Assembly: GCF_900110775.1 (NCBI RefSeq)
Contig: NZ_FOEP01000009.1
Location: forward strand, 62,001 to 126,000
Direction of reading: 5' to 3'
From: Thalassovita taeanensis
GTDB lineage: Bacteria; Pseudomonadota; Alphaproteobacteria; Rhodobacterales; Rhodobacteraceae
DNA: 64,000 nt
Shown here: positions 36,584 to 44,789 of the stretch, piece by piece
How the letters are laid out: every line of letters begins with the position of its first letter
Position numbering within the stretch: the first letter of the stretch is position 1
Notes under the pieces: generated by a model
What the model was told of the DNA's origin: nothing
The model's input: the letters and a program-made list of their open reading frames with translations, nothing else
Databases searched by the model: none
Program-made: the position numbers and the translations under genes

Positions 36584-38530
36584 ATGGCACAAGTCACCCT
36601 CACTTTCCCCGATGGCAATGCACGCAGCTTCGAGGCTGGCGTTACCGCTGCCGCCGTGGCCGCAGACATCTCCACTTCTCTGGCGAAAAAAGCCATCAGC
36701 GCCACCCTCGACGGGGCGCATTGGGATCTGCAATGGCCGATCACGTCGGATGCCTCGATCGCCATCAACACCATGGCCGATGACGCCGCAGCCCTGGAGC
36801 TGATCCGCCACGATCTGGCCCACATCATGGCCCGCGCCGTGCAGGACATCTGGCCCGACGTCAAAGTCACCATCGGCCCGGTGCGCGACTATGGCTGGTT
36901 CTACGACTTCGACCGCGAAGAACCCTTCACCCCCGAAGACCTCGGCCGGATCGAGGCGCGGATGAAAGAGATCATCAACGCCCGCGAGCCGGTGAAAACC
37001 GAAGTCTGGGACCGCGCCCGCGCCATTGAGCATTACCGCGACACCGGCGAGCCCTATAAGCTCGAACTGATCGACCGCATCCCCGAGGATCAAGACCTGC
37101 GGATGTACTGGCACGGCGACTGGCAGGATCTGTGCCGTGGCCCGCACCTGCAATCCACCGGTCAGGTGCCTGCGGACGCGTTCAAACTGATGCACGTCGC
37201 CGGCGCTTATTGGCTTGGCGACAGCTCCCGCCCGATGCTGCAACGCATCTACGGCGTCGCCTTCAAGAACCGCAATGACCTCAAGGCCCACCTCAACATG
37301 CTTGAGGAAGCCGCCAAACGCGACCACCGCAAGCTGGGCCGCGAGATGGACCTGTTCCACATGCAGGAAGAGGCCCCCGGTCAGATCTTCTGGCACCCCA
37401 ACGGTTGGCGCATCTACACCACCCTTCAGGACTATATGCGCCGCCAGCAAAACAACGGCGGCTATGTCGAGGTCAACACCCCCCAGGTCGTTGATCGCCG
37501 CCTGTGGGAAGCCTCGGGCCACTGGGAGAAATACCAGGAACACATGTTCATCGTCGAAGTGGACGAAGAACACGCCCGCGAGAAAACCGTCAACGCGCTG
37601 AAACCGATGAACTGCCCCTGCCACGTGCAGATCTTCAATCAGGGCCTGAAATCCTATCGCGACCTGCCGTTGCGCATGGCCGAATTCGGCTCGTGCAACC
37701 GCTACGAGCCCTCGGGCGCGCTGCATGGCATCATGCGGGTGCGCGGCTTCACACAGGACGATGGCCACATCTTCTGCCGCGAGGATCAGATCGAAAGCGA
37801 AACCGCCGTCTACATCGACTTCCTCAGCAAGATCTACAAAGACCTCGGGTTCGAAAACTTCCGCGTCAAATTCTCCGACCGCCCCGACACGCGCGCCGGC
37901 TCGGACGAGGTTTGGGACAAAGCCGAAGCGGCACTTCTGACCGCCACCCGCGCCGCCGGGATCGAACCCGAACTCAACCCGGGCGAAGGCGCCTTCTATG
38001 GCCCGAAACTTGAATTCGTGCTGACCGATGCCATCGGGCGTGACTGGCAATGCGGCACCCATCAGGTGGATTTCGTCCTGCCCGAACGGCTGGATGCGAA
38101 CTACATCGGGGCAGACGGCGCGAAACACCGCCCCGTGATGCTGCACCGCGCCACCCTTGGCAGCTTCGAACGCTTCATCGGCATCCTGATCGAAAGCCAC
38201 GCCGGCAAGCTGCCGTTCTGGCTGGCGCCGCGTCAGGTCGTCGTCGCCTCGATCGTCTCGGACGCCGATGACTACTGTCATCAGGTCGTCGCCGCCCTGC
38301 GCGCCAAAGGCATCCACGCCGAGGCCGACCTGCGCAACGAGAAAATCAACTACAAGGTGCGCGAGCACTCTGTCGGCAAAGTCCCGGTCATTCTGGCCTG
38401 CGGCCTGCGCGAGGTGGAAGAAAACACCGTTACCGTGCGCCGCCTTGGCGAAAAGCAAACCAAAACCGCCACTCTGGACGAGATCGTGACACAACTGGCG
38501 CACGAGGCGACACCGCCCGACCTTCTGTAA
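36584..38530 (+). CDS. thrS: Threonyl-tRNA synthetase
   Basis: 648 residues from ATG 36584, preceded by GAGGAGG. The N-terminal TGS domain ([16 protein letters not shown]) is followed by the editing domain with HDLAH at 76-80 and RGPHLQSTG. The class II catalytic core has [28 protein letters not shown] and [11 protein letters not shown]. The anticodon-binding domain follows near residue 560. It charges tRNA-Thr and corrects misacylated serine. The length is normal. Confidence 0.98.
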   Translation: MAQVTLTFPDGNARSFEAGVTAAAVAADISTSLAKKAISATLDGAHWDLQWPITSDASIAINTMADDAAALELIRHDLAHIMARAVQDIWPDVKVTIGPVRDYGWFYDFDREEPFTPEDLGRIEARMKEIINAREPVKTEVWDRARAIEHYRDTGEPYKLELIDRIPEDQDLRMYWHGDWQDLCRGPHLQSTGQVPADAFKLMHVAGAYWLGDSSRPMLQRIYGVAFKNRNDLKAHLNMLEEAAKRDHRKLGREMDLFHMQEEAPGQIFWHPNGWRIYTTLQDYMRRQQNNGGYVEVNTPQVVDRRLWEASGHWEKYQEHMFIVEVDEEHAREKTVNALKPMNCPCHVQIFNQGLKSYRDLPLRMAEFGSCNRYEPSGALHGIMRVRGFTQDDGHIFCREDQIESETAVYIDFLSKIYKDLGFENFRVKFSDRPDTRAGSDEVWDKAEAALLTATRAAGIEPELNPGEGAFYGPKLEFVLTDAIGRDWQCGTHQVDFVLPERLDANYIGADGAKHRPVMLHRATLGSFERFIGILIESHAGKLPFWLAPRQVVVASIVSDADDYCHQVVAALRAKGIHAEADLRNEKINYKVREHSVGKVPVILACGLREVEENTVTVRRLGEKQTKTATLDEIVTQLAHEATPPDLL

Positions 38531-38548
38531 CAAACGACAGAAAATTTC

Positions 38549-38581
38549 ACGGCCCGCGACGGAAACCCCGCCGCGGGCCGT
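38549..38581 (+). terminator. Hairpin downstream of thrS
   Basis: ACGGCCCGCG (38549-38558) and CGCGGGCCGT (38572-38581) are perfect complements over a 13-base loop, 18 bases after the thrS stop. Only AATATT follows, so it is a weak or factor-assisted terminator separating thrS from the buf operon. Confidence 0.65.
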
Positions 38582-38733
38582 AATATTGTGGGTGGATTCG
38601 CCCAAATCACTCACAGCATCTGACGCGTCCGTGACACACAGCCTCGTGAGTGGCCCGTGACAGCGCCCTGCCTCTACCTTTTCCCTGTCGCCACATGGTG
38701 ACCTGAGTTTCACATCGAAAAGGGAAGAATTAC

Positions 38734-39042
38734 ATGTCCAATACCATCAAAACCCTCGCCGTCGCCGGTGCCGTTGCCGCCGCTCTCGCCGCTCACACAA
38801 CCGCCGCTCAGGCCGCCGGGCAGGAAAAATGCTATGGCGTTTCGCTGGCCGGCGAGAACGACTGCGCCGCCGGCCCCGGCACGACCTGCGCCGGGACCTC
38901 CAAAGTCGACTATCAGGGCAATGCCTTCAAACTGGTTGACGCTGGCACCTGCATGACTATGGAGCTGCCCGCCGGCAAGGATGGCATGATGCGCCACGGC
39001 TCGATGGAAGCGCTCGACCGCGACCTGCCAATGGAGGGCTAA
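38734..39042 (+). CDS. bufA: Bufferin-type copper-binding RiPP precursor (DUF2282)
   Basis: 102 residues with a long signal peptide ([20 protein letters not shown], cleavage near AQAAGQ). The mature part has exactly four Cys residues at 33, 44, 52 and 73: [28 protein letters not shown] and DAGTCM. These match the DUF2282 bufferin family, in which a multinuclear iron oxidase modifies core Cys residues so that the exported peptide binds copper. Operon with bufB, bufC and bufD confirms it. AGGGAAG precedes the ATG. Confidence 0.92.
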   Translation: MSNTIKTLAVAGAVAAALAAHTTAAQAAGQEKCYGVSLAGENDCAAGPGTTCAGTSKVDYQGNAFKLVDAGTCMTMELPAGKDGMMRHGSMEALDRDLPMEG

Positions 39043-39055
39043 GGCCCACTGCATT

Positions 39056-39083
39056 GGGCGGGGGGTTACCTCCCGCCCTTTTC
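39056..39083 (+). terminator. Attenuator between bufA and bufB
   Basis: GGGCGGG (39056-39062) and CCCGCCC (39072-39078) form a GC-rich stem, followed by TTTTCTATT. Lying 14 bases after the bufA stop, it should let the precursor transcript exceed that of the modifying enzymes. Confidence 0.75.
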
Positions 39084-39105
39084 TATTCCTTGTCGGAGCA
39101 TTCAC

Positions 39106-39975
39106 ATGATCCCCCTGCCCTGCGCGCCCGGTGTCGGCTACAAGCCACAACACTACAGCGACATCCTGGCCAATCCCGTGCCGGTCGAATGGCTGGAAAT
39201 CCACGCCGAGAATTACATGGGCGCGGGTGGCCGCCCGCTGGCGCAGCTGCGCCACCTGTCTGAACGCTTCGCCATTTCCGTGCACGGTGTCGGCCTGTCC
39301 ATCGGCGGCGAAGCCCCGCTCGACACCGATCACCTGTCCCGCCTGCGCCATCTGTGCGACTGGATCGCCCCCGCCAGCTTTTCCGAGCATCTCGCCTGGT
39401 CCAGCCACGACAGTGCCTTTCTCAATGACCTGCTGCCATTGCCCTATACCGCCGCCACCCTGACCCGGATCTGCGACCATATTGATCAGGTTCAGACCAC
39501 GCTGAACCGTCAGATGCTGCTGGAAAACCCTTCCAGCTATCTCGCCTTCGCCGCCTCGACCTATGACGAACCCGACTTCCTGACCGAAGTGGCCCGCCGC
39601 ACCGGCTGCGGACTGCTGCTTGACGTCAACAACGTCTTCGTCTCGGCCACCAACCTCGGATATGATCCGCGCGACTATATCGACGCCTTCGCGCTGGCAC
39701 AGGTTGGCGAAATCCATCTTGGCGGCCATGACGAGGATGAAGACGACCACGGCGCGCCGCTTTTGATCGACAGCCACGGCGCTGCCATCGTCGATCCGGT
39801 CTGGGCGCTGCTCGACTATACCCTTGCCCGCTCTGGCCCGCGCCCCACCTTGATCGAATGGGACACCGACGTGCCCGATTGGCCCACCCTCGCCGCCGAG
39901 GCCACCCGCGCCGCATTCGCTCTGGCCTACGCGCGGGATGTGCCCGCGATGTGCCTGCCCGGTGCGGCCGAATGA
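39106..39975 (+). CDS. bufB: MNIO (DUF692) bufferin-modifying iron oxidase BufB
   Basis: 289 residues of TIM-barrel DUF692 type. Metal-binding motifs are EIHAENYMG near 31-39, [11 protein letters not shown] near 58-68, SEHLAW near 93-98, [28 protein letters not shown] and IDSHG. MNIO enzymes such as MbnB use several irons to oxidise Cys in peptide precursors into thiol-containing rings. It works with the BufC partner on BufA. The gene starts after the bufA attenuator and overlaps the next ORF by ATGA. Confidence 0.93.
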   Translation: MIPLPCAPGVGYKPQHYSDILANPVPVEWLEIHAENYMGAGGRPLAQLRHLSERFAISVHGVGLSIGGEAPLDTDHLSRLRHLCDWIAPASFSEHLAWSSHDSAFLNDLLPLPYTAATLTRICDHIDQVQTTLNRQMLLENPSSYLAFAASTYDEPDFLTEVARRTGCGLLLDVNNVFVSATNLGYDPRDYIDAFALAQVGEIHLGGHDEDEDDHGAPLLIDSHGAAIVDPVWALLDYTLARSGPRPTLIEWDTDVPDWPTLAAEATRAAFALAYARDVPAMCLPGAAE

Positions 39976-40115
39976 CAGCCCCCCTCGCGTCCCCCCTCGC
40001 AGGTGCAGCCGCCCCGGCGCCCACGCCTTCCGCGCCCGCCGATGCCAAAACCGCATATGCATCGAATGTGCATGTGGTGTGCATGCCGCGTGCATCGCAG
40101 GATTTGCCCCAATGA
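39972..40115 (+). CDS. 47-residue ORF linking bufB and bufC
   Basis: Starts with ATGA overlap on the bufB stop and ends with ATGA overlap on the bufC start, so it chains translation between the two genes. The peptide is Ala/Pro-rich ([20 protein letters not shown]) and then [13 protein letters not shown]. The last part is encoded by the 11-bp-spaced TGCA array at 40058-40095, whose period is not a multiple of three, so the repeat acts at DNA or RNA level. The product itself may be unimportant. It does not resemble bufB or bufC ends. Confidence 0.45.
   Translation: MTAPLASPLAGAAAPAPTPSAPADAKTAYASNVHVVCMPRASQDLPQ
40058..40095. repeat. Phased TGCAT array, 11-bp period
   Basis: TGCAT occurs at 40058, 40069, 40080 and 40091, each exactly 11 bases apart. 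The last three units read ATGTGCA (40066), GTGTGCA (40077) and GCGTGCA (40088). The same register and almost the same units occur at 49357-49385 upstream of trpA. The spacing is about one helical turn. Confidence 0.8.
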
Positions 40116-40849
40116 CCTCTCAATCCATCTTCCGCGCGGCCCTTCTCGACGCCTCGGTTGCGGTGCCTGCGGGCCTGACCGATGGCGCTGGTCGCCCCGC
40201 CCCAAAGCGCTTCGCCGTGTACCGAAACAACGTTGCAGTCTCTTTGACCGAAGCGTTGGAGGCCGGTTTTCCCGCCATCGCCCGCCTGCTGGGCGCCGAT
40301 AATTTCAGCATAATTTCAGGGACTTATCTGCGCGCGCACCCACCAACCTCGCCGCTGATGATGCTTTATGGCGCCGATTTCCCTACCTTCCTTGCCGGGG
40401 TCGAACCGCTGGCACATCTGGGCTATCTGCCCGATGTTGCGCGACTGGAATACGCGCTGCGCGGCGCCTACCACGCCGCCGACGCCACGCCCATCGACCC
40501 TGCCACACTGCCCAACCAGACCCACCTCCCCCTCGCCCCCGCCACCCAACTCGTCCGTTCCGACTGGCCCATTTTTTCCATCCGCGCCCGCGCCCTTTCA
40601 GACGATGCCCCACAGCCGCCTGTGCGGCCCGAAACCGTCCTGATCACCCGCCCGGGATTTGACCCGCAGGCACAGATAATCTCGCCCGCCACTGCCGATT
40701 TCATTACCGCCCTGCTGGCGAATACGGCGCTGGACAGCGCGATCGACATCGCCCTGCGGACCGACGCAGATTTCGACCTGACCGCCGCGCTGACCATGCT
40801 TCTGGCGCAAAATGCAATCATATCACTGACAACCGAGGTCCCCACATGA
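40112..40849 (+). CDS. bufC: MNIO partner protein BufC (DUF2063)
   Basis: 245 residues from ATG 40112 ([13 protein letters not shown]); upstream in-frame codons are Cys/Arg-rich and not family-like. The N-terminal DUF2063 domain shows RFAVYRNNVAVSLTEALEAGFPAIARLLG, and the middle has ISGTYLRAHPPTSPLMMLYGADFPTFLAG. MbnC-like partners present the precursor leader or core to the MNIO enzyme. It is coupled at both ends, to the small ORF and to bufD. Confidence 0.9.
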   Translation: MTSQSIFRAALLDASVAVPAGLTDGAGRPAPKRFAVYRNNVAVSLTEALEAGFPAIARLLGADNFSIISGTYLRAHPPTSPLMMLYGADFPTFLAGVEPLAHLGYLPDVARLEYALRGAYHAADATPIDPATLPNQTHLPLAPATQLVRSDWPIFSIRARALSDDAPQPPVRPETVLITRPGFDPQAQIISPATADFITALLANTALDSAIDIALRTDADFDLTAALTMLLAQNAIISLTTEVPT

Positions 40850-41421
40850 CCCGTCTCATCACATCCTACGATGCCGTCACCGATCGGCTTGGACGCTCGG
40901 ACTGGCTCCTGTCCAGCTTGGCCCGCTTTGCCTTTGCCGCTGTTTTACTTGGGTATTTCTGGTCCTCAGCCAGCACCAAATTGGGCGATGGCCTGCTAGG
41001 GCTTTTTCGCCCCTCGGTCGGCGCATATGGGCAAATCTTCCCCCGCGCGTTCGAGGCCGCGTCTTACGACACCGATCAATTGTCGCTGTTCCACTGGGCC
41101 GTGGCCCTCGCGGGCACATGGGCCGAGTTCCTGCTGCCTGCCCTGATCGTGCTGGGTCTGCTGACCCGCCTCGCAGCGCTTGGCATGATCGGCTTTGTCA
41201 CCGTGCAATCGCTAACCGACCTGTTCGGTCATGGTGGCATCGCCCATGTCCAAACGCTGGGCCGCTGGTTTGACCGGGTGCCGGACGGGCTGATCCTGGA
41301 TCAGCGCGCCCTGTGGATGATCCTGCTGATCATTCTGGTGCTCAAAGGCGCCGGGCCGCTGTCGCTGGACCGCCTGCTTAGAAATGTGCTTTCGGCTCGT
41401 CCGGTTGCCCAGCCGCAATAG
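40846..41421 (+). CDS. bufD: DoxX-family membrane protein BufD
   Basis: 191 residues with four membrane segments (FAFAAVLLGYFWSSAS, WAEFLLPALIVLGLL, LAALGMIGFVTVQSL and LWMILLIILVLKG). The DoxX pattern with LFGHGG is common next to DUF2282/DUF692 operons. Its role may be redox or copper handling at the membrane, but this is not established. It overlaps bufC by ATGA. Its last 44 bases overlap the 3' end of the convergent membrane protein gene. Confidence 0.88.
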   Translation: MTRLITSYDAVTDRLGRSDWLLSSLARFAFAAVLLGYFWSSASTKLGDGLLGLFRPSVGAYGQIFPRAFEAASYDTDQLSLFHWAVALAGTWAEFLLPALIVLGLLTRLAALGMIGFVTVQSLTDLFGHGGIAHVQTLGRWFDRVPDGLILDQRALWMILLIILVLKGAGPLSLDRLLRNVLSARPVAQPQ

Positions 41422-41746
41422 CCAGCAATCCGCCCAGGCCACAGAACCCGATCGGGAACATGGTGAACACGTTGAACCCGAAGGCGAAAAACATCCCCGC
41501 CGCCGAAAGCAGCATCAGCCCGCCGCCCCAAAGCGCCCGCACGCGTGCCATCGCCCCGCCGGCAATCGCCAGCAGCGGCGCCAGAAAACTGGCCCCCCGG
41601 ATCAGATCAACATTGCGCACCTGTTGGGCCAAGCCCTCGATCTCGCCATAGCGGTCAATCACCTCAGTATAGCCGTAGCTGAAAAAACCGACGATCATTC
41701 CGATGATCCCGCCGATCACCCCCAGCATCAAAGCCGCATTGCGCAT
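41378..41746 (-). CDS. Small multi-pass membrane protein
   Basis: 122 residues with four hydrophobic segments, starting MRNAALMLGVIGGIIGMIVG. The fold resembles DUF4064-type small membrane proteins that occur in many bacteria, but no function is known. Its 3' end overlaps bufD by 44 bases on the opposite strand. The upstream gene in this direction is the thioredoxin-fold ArsC-like protein, 24 bases away. Confidence 0.75.
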   Translation of the reverse strand: MRNAALMLGVIGGIIGMIVGFFSYGYTEVIDRYGEIEGLAQQVRNVDLIRGASFLAPLLAIAGGAMARVRALWGGGLMLLSAAGMFFAFGFNVFTMFPIGFCGLGGLLAIAAGQPDEPKAHF

Positions 41747-41770
41747 TATTTACCCTCCGTTTGGACCTAT

Positions 41771-42103
41771 TTAGGCGGTCGGGCCGGTGCTGCCAAGGCG
41801 CCCCTGCATATCCTTGCTCCAACCCAGATACAGCCGCCCCTTCGCATCCTCAATCAATGGCCGCTTCATCAGCGCGGGGTACTCGGCAAGCAGCTCTGCC
41901 ATTGGCCGCGCACGCGCGGCCGCGTCCAATCCGCGCCATGTGGTTGATCGCGTATTAAGCAAGTCGTCGCCGAATTCCGCCATCGCCCGCGCTCGCAAAT
42001 CATCAGGCATCGGTGTGCTGCGAATGTCGATAAGCACCGCTCCTTCTAATAATTTCAGCGCCTTGCGGCAGGTATCGCAGTTTTTTAGCCCATAAATATT
42101 CAT
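41771..42103 (-). CDS. ArsC/Spx-family thioredoxin-fold protein
   Basis: 110 residues starting MNIYGLKNCDTCRKALKLL, the Cys-x2-Cys motif of the ArsC/Spx/YffB group. The C-terminal LMKRPLIEDAKGRLYLGW segment is the family hallmark, like the KRPI motif of arsenate reductases. No arsenic genes are nearby, so it is more likely a YffB-type protein of unknown redox role than a true arsenate reductase. Confidence 0.85.
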   Translation of the reverse strand: MNIYGLKNCDTCRKALKLLEGAVLIDIRSTPMPDDLRARAMAEFGDDLLNTRSTTWRGLDAAARARPMAELLAEYPALMKRPLIEDAKGRLYLGWSKDMQGRLGSTGPTA

Positions 42104-42323
42104 TGCGTGCCTCGTCCATTTGCATCCGCCTCTTTAACGGGCAGGCCCCGGGAAATCACCTTTGTTTTGCTTGATTTTTACAAAACCCATGCAATCATCT
42201 TTGCTATTACCCGGGCCTTCATCCCCTCCGAACTCCTTAACCAGACGCCGGAGCATGACAGCCCCGCGTGACATGGCCCCCGCATTTCCCGGGGGGAAGA
42301 ACGGTAAAAAAGGAGACACGGAC

Positions 42324-42530
42324 ATGCCCACCGGCACCGTGAAATGGTTCAATACAACAAAAGGTTACGGGTTCATTGCACCCGATACCGGCGGCAAGGA
42401 TGTGTTTGTGCATATTTCCGCTGTAGAGCGCTCGGGGCTGACCGGGCTGGCCGACAATCAGAAAGTTGGTTACGACCTTCAGGAAGGGCGCGACGGGCGT
42501 GAAATGGCGTCTGATCTCAAACTTTTGTGA
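42324..42530 (+). CDS. Cold-shock domain protein
   Basis: 68 residues from ATG 42324, preceded by AAGGAGACACGGAC. The RNA-binding motifs are RNP1 KGYGFIA and RNP2 VFVHIS, with the starting GTVKWFN. These proteins melt RNA structure and act as antiterminators. A long 5' leader with a C-rich, G-rich pair (42270-42298) may fold and regulate translation. It reads across from the convergent 97-residue exported protein. Confidence 0.95.
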   Translation: MPTGTVKWFNTTKGYGFIAPDTGGKDVFVHISAVERSGLTGLADNQKVGYDLQEGRDGREMASDLKLL

Positions 42531-42615
42531 CAGCACCGGGGGCCGCTGCGCCCCTTCCCCCTGATACAGAAGAAAATGGTGACGGGGCATAACCTGTACC
42601 CGTCACCAAAAGATG

Positions 42616-42909
42616 TTACTGCATGTAGCAGCCCTTTTGCCCCACCGGGCACACCATCCGCGAGGCTTTGGCCCGACGGTATGCACTGCGCTTGCGCGAC
42701 ACCGGATGCGCCATGATCGCCTGATAGCTGATCAACTGATTGGGCGTGCCGCAGGAGATGACACCATCAATCTGGACAGGCTGCAACCCTGCCGGGCAGT
42801 AGTTGACGTTGCTGGCATAGGGATAGATCTTGGCATCCATCGCCACCGCGGGTGCTGCGGGTAACAGCGTCATCAGACAAAGCATTGAGAACTTGTGAAA
42901 ATTTTTCAT
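42616..42909 (-). CDS. Small exported protein of unknown function
   Basis: 97 residues from ATG 42909 with AGGGGG upstream. The signal peptide is MKNFHKFSMLCLMTLLPAAP, cleaved near AVAMD. The mature part has four Cys residues (NYCPAG, ISCGTP, MVCPVG, KGCYMQ) and a basic segment (SRKRSAYRRAKASR). No family is recognised. Paired Cys suggests disulfide or metal binding in the periplasm. Confidence 0.7.
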   Translation of the reverse strand: MKNFHKFSMLCLMTLLPAAPAVAMDAKIYPYASNVNYCPAGLQPVQIDGVISCGTPNQLISYQAIMAHPVSRKRSAYRRAKASRMVCPVGQKGCYMQ

Positions 42910-43138
42910 GGGGACCCCCTGGAACATGCTGGACTGTAAGTAAATTTTTTGGATATCCGCAGGGTAAATTACGGCAGCCGCGAGTCAAAGGATAATGTTC
43001 GAAAATGCTGAGTTTCTAATTTCCCCGAGATGATGCGCCAGAATTATTGCCAGATGCACGGGATCGGCATTCAGGCACCTCAGACAAGGCCGCTGCCGCC
43101 GATAACACAGGCCGCGCGACCGTTGGCGAGAACAACAC

Positions 43139-43624
43139 TCAATCGACCACACGCCGGAGATATTCATGCAAAACGCAGCGGGGGTCGGCGTCGCGCAAAG
43201 GCGATGTGCCGATACGGCGCCAGTCGGCTTCTGGCACATCGGGAAAGAAGGTGTCAGCCCCTTCGACCTTGATGTCGACCTCGGTAATCAAAAGCCGATC
43301 CGCCTTGGGAAGCAGCTCTTTGTATATCCCGAACCCGCCCATACCATAGATGCGGCGATATCCCTGCGCATATGCAAAGTCGATCGCGGATTGGACATCG
43401 CGCAACGTGGCCTCGGCACTGCTGTTTTGTGATGATACCACAATATTCAAACGCCCTTTCAAGGGCTTGAACGGCAGGCTTTCCCAAGTATGCCGCCCCA
43501 TGATGACGGCGCCGCCCAATGTCTCTCGTTGGAAAAAAGCCAAGTCTTCCGGGGCTTTCCAGGGGATCGTGTTGTCTTTTCCAATCGCGCCATCCAACGC
43601 GCGTGCGACGATCAGGGAAATCAT
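43139..43624 (-). CDS. folA: Dihydrofolate reductase
   Basis: 161 residues from ATG 43624 (MISLIVARALDGAIG). Features are IPWKAPEDLAFF with the catalytic acid near Asp27, VIMGRHTWESLP, and YGMGGFGIY for the NADPH site. It reduces dihydrofolate for thymidylate and methyl-group metabolism. It directly follows thyA; the ATG lies two bases after the thyA stop, so they are one operon. Confidence 0.94.
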   Translation of the reverse strand: MISLIVARALDGAIGKDNTIPWKAPEDLAFFQRETLGGAVIMGRHTWESLPFKPLKGRLNIVVSSQNSSAEATLRDVQSAIDFAYAQGYRRIYGMGGFGIYKELLPKADRLLITEVDIKVEGADTFFPDVPEADWRRIGTSPLRDADPRCVLHEYLRRVVD

Positions 43625-43626
43625 GA

Positions 43627-44460
43627 TCAAACCGCCACAGGTGCAGGGATGGCCGGGTCCGGGTCGTATCCCAGCACCTCGAAGTCATCATAGGTGAAGT
43701 CGAAAATCGACCGGACATCCCGCTTGAAACGCAACGTCGGCAGTGGCTTGGGCGTCCGTGCAAGTTGCTTTTGCACCTGCTCCATGTGGTTGGAATAGAT
43801 GTGCGCGTCGCCAATGGTGTGGACAAAATCGCCGGGTTCATAGCCGGTTACATGCGCCAGCATCAAAAGCAGCAGCGCATAGGAGGCGATATTGAACGGC
43901 ACCCCCAAGAACATATCCGCCGAGCGCTGATAGAGCTGCAAATGCAACTTTCCGTTCAAAACCCTGACCTGCCACAGCGTATGGCACGGCGGCAACGCCA
44001 TGTCAGGCACATCACCGGGGTTCCACGCTGACACAATCAACCGGCGGCTGTCGGGGTTGGTGCGAATATTCTCGATCAGTTCGGCAATTTGATCCACGCT
44101 ACGCGCCAGAAAGAGCGGCTTATCGCCAAGCCGTTGGTCAGTGGCCTTGAGGGCCGGAAATCGCCGCCACTGATGCCCATAGACCGGGCCGAGATCGCCA
44201 TTTTCATCGGCCCACTCATCCCAGATCGAAACTCCGTTTTCCTTCAAATAGCGAATATTCGTGTCGCCGGACAAAAACCACAGCAGCTCGTGCAGGATCG
44301 ACCGAAGGTGCAGCTTTTTGGTTGTAACCAAGGGAAAACCGTCTGCCATGCGGTATCGAGTTTGCATGCCGAAGCACGCAATCGTGCCCGTCCCGGTCCT
44401 GTCGCTAGAGCGCTCTCCATCCTCAAGAATTGTCTTAAGTGCCTGGTGATATTGCTGCAC
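43627..44460 (-). CDS. thyA: Thymidylate synthase
   Basis: 277 residues. Catalytic Cys159 is in LPPCHTLWQ, and the dUMP-binding region has [33 protein letters not shown] and [15 protein letters not shown] complete the pattern. It makes dTMP from dUMP and methylene-tetrahydrofolate. It forms an operon with folA, which recycles the dihydrofolate it makes. Confidence 0.97.
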   Translation of the reverse strand: MQQYHQALKTILEDGERSSDRTGTGTIACFGMQTRYRMADGFPLVTTKKLHLRSILHELLWFLSGDTNIRYLKENGVSIWDEWADENGDLGPVYGHQWRRFPALKATDQRLGDKPLFLARSVDQIAELIENIRTNPDSRRLIVSAWNPGDVPDMALPPCHTLWQVRVLNGKLHLQLYQRSADMFLGVPFNIASYALLLLMLAHVTGYEPGDFVHTIGDAHIYSNHMEQVQKQLARTPKPLPTLRFKRDVRSIFDFTYDDFEVLGYDPDPAIPAPVAV

Positions 44461-44789
44461 TTCGCCCTCCGCCGAACCATTTCCGTTTGTCCGCTAGACT
44501 TAAACCGGTTGTGGCACAACGCCAAGGCGTGTTCTGGCGGCCGCAGGTGAATTCCGGGGAACCTGCCTCGACCCTCCTCCACATTTCCACCAATGGGCCT
44601 ATGCATGCGGGTCAGCCGGACGCCGATCCGCCGCGGTATTGAGACGAAGAAACGGCAAGAACTGGCCTGTGTGGAAAAAATCACGCCTCTGAACGCCATC
44701 CTTCGCGCATGGGGTGTGTATCGTGGACAAGCCCAGATATTTCCCTTATCGATAAGTCAATATATTCAACATTCACGGGCATTTTCAGC
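44461..44789. other. Intergenic region between thyA and yjbH
   Basis: About 330 bases holding the divergent promoters. It contains a GCAGGT/ACCTGC pair (44544-44567 region) able to form a hairpin and an AT-rich tract at 44740-44770 with TTATCGATAA, a 10-base palindrome. I see no convincing gene; the yjbH frame extends upstream but without signal-peptide features. Confidence 0.5.

Noticed and set aside
36257-38713. 818-codon open frame antisense to thrS
   Set aside because: It mirrors the codon bias of thrS, has no ribosome site or recognisable domain, and thrS is certain.
40058-40095. TGCAT array as a CRISPR
   Set aside because: Units are only 11 bases with no spacer-repeat structure and no cas genes are near.
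39938-40111. Upstream Cys/Arg-rich extension of bufC
   Set aside because: It overlaps bufB out of frame and is unlike DUF2063 N-termini; ATG 40112 gives the normal start.
41771-42103. Calling the ArsC-like protein an arsenate reductase
   Set aside because: No arsenic genes are nearby, and the sequence fits the general ArsC/Spx/YffB group.
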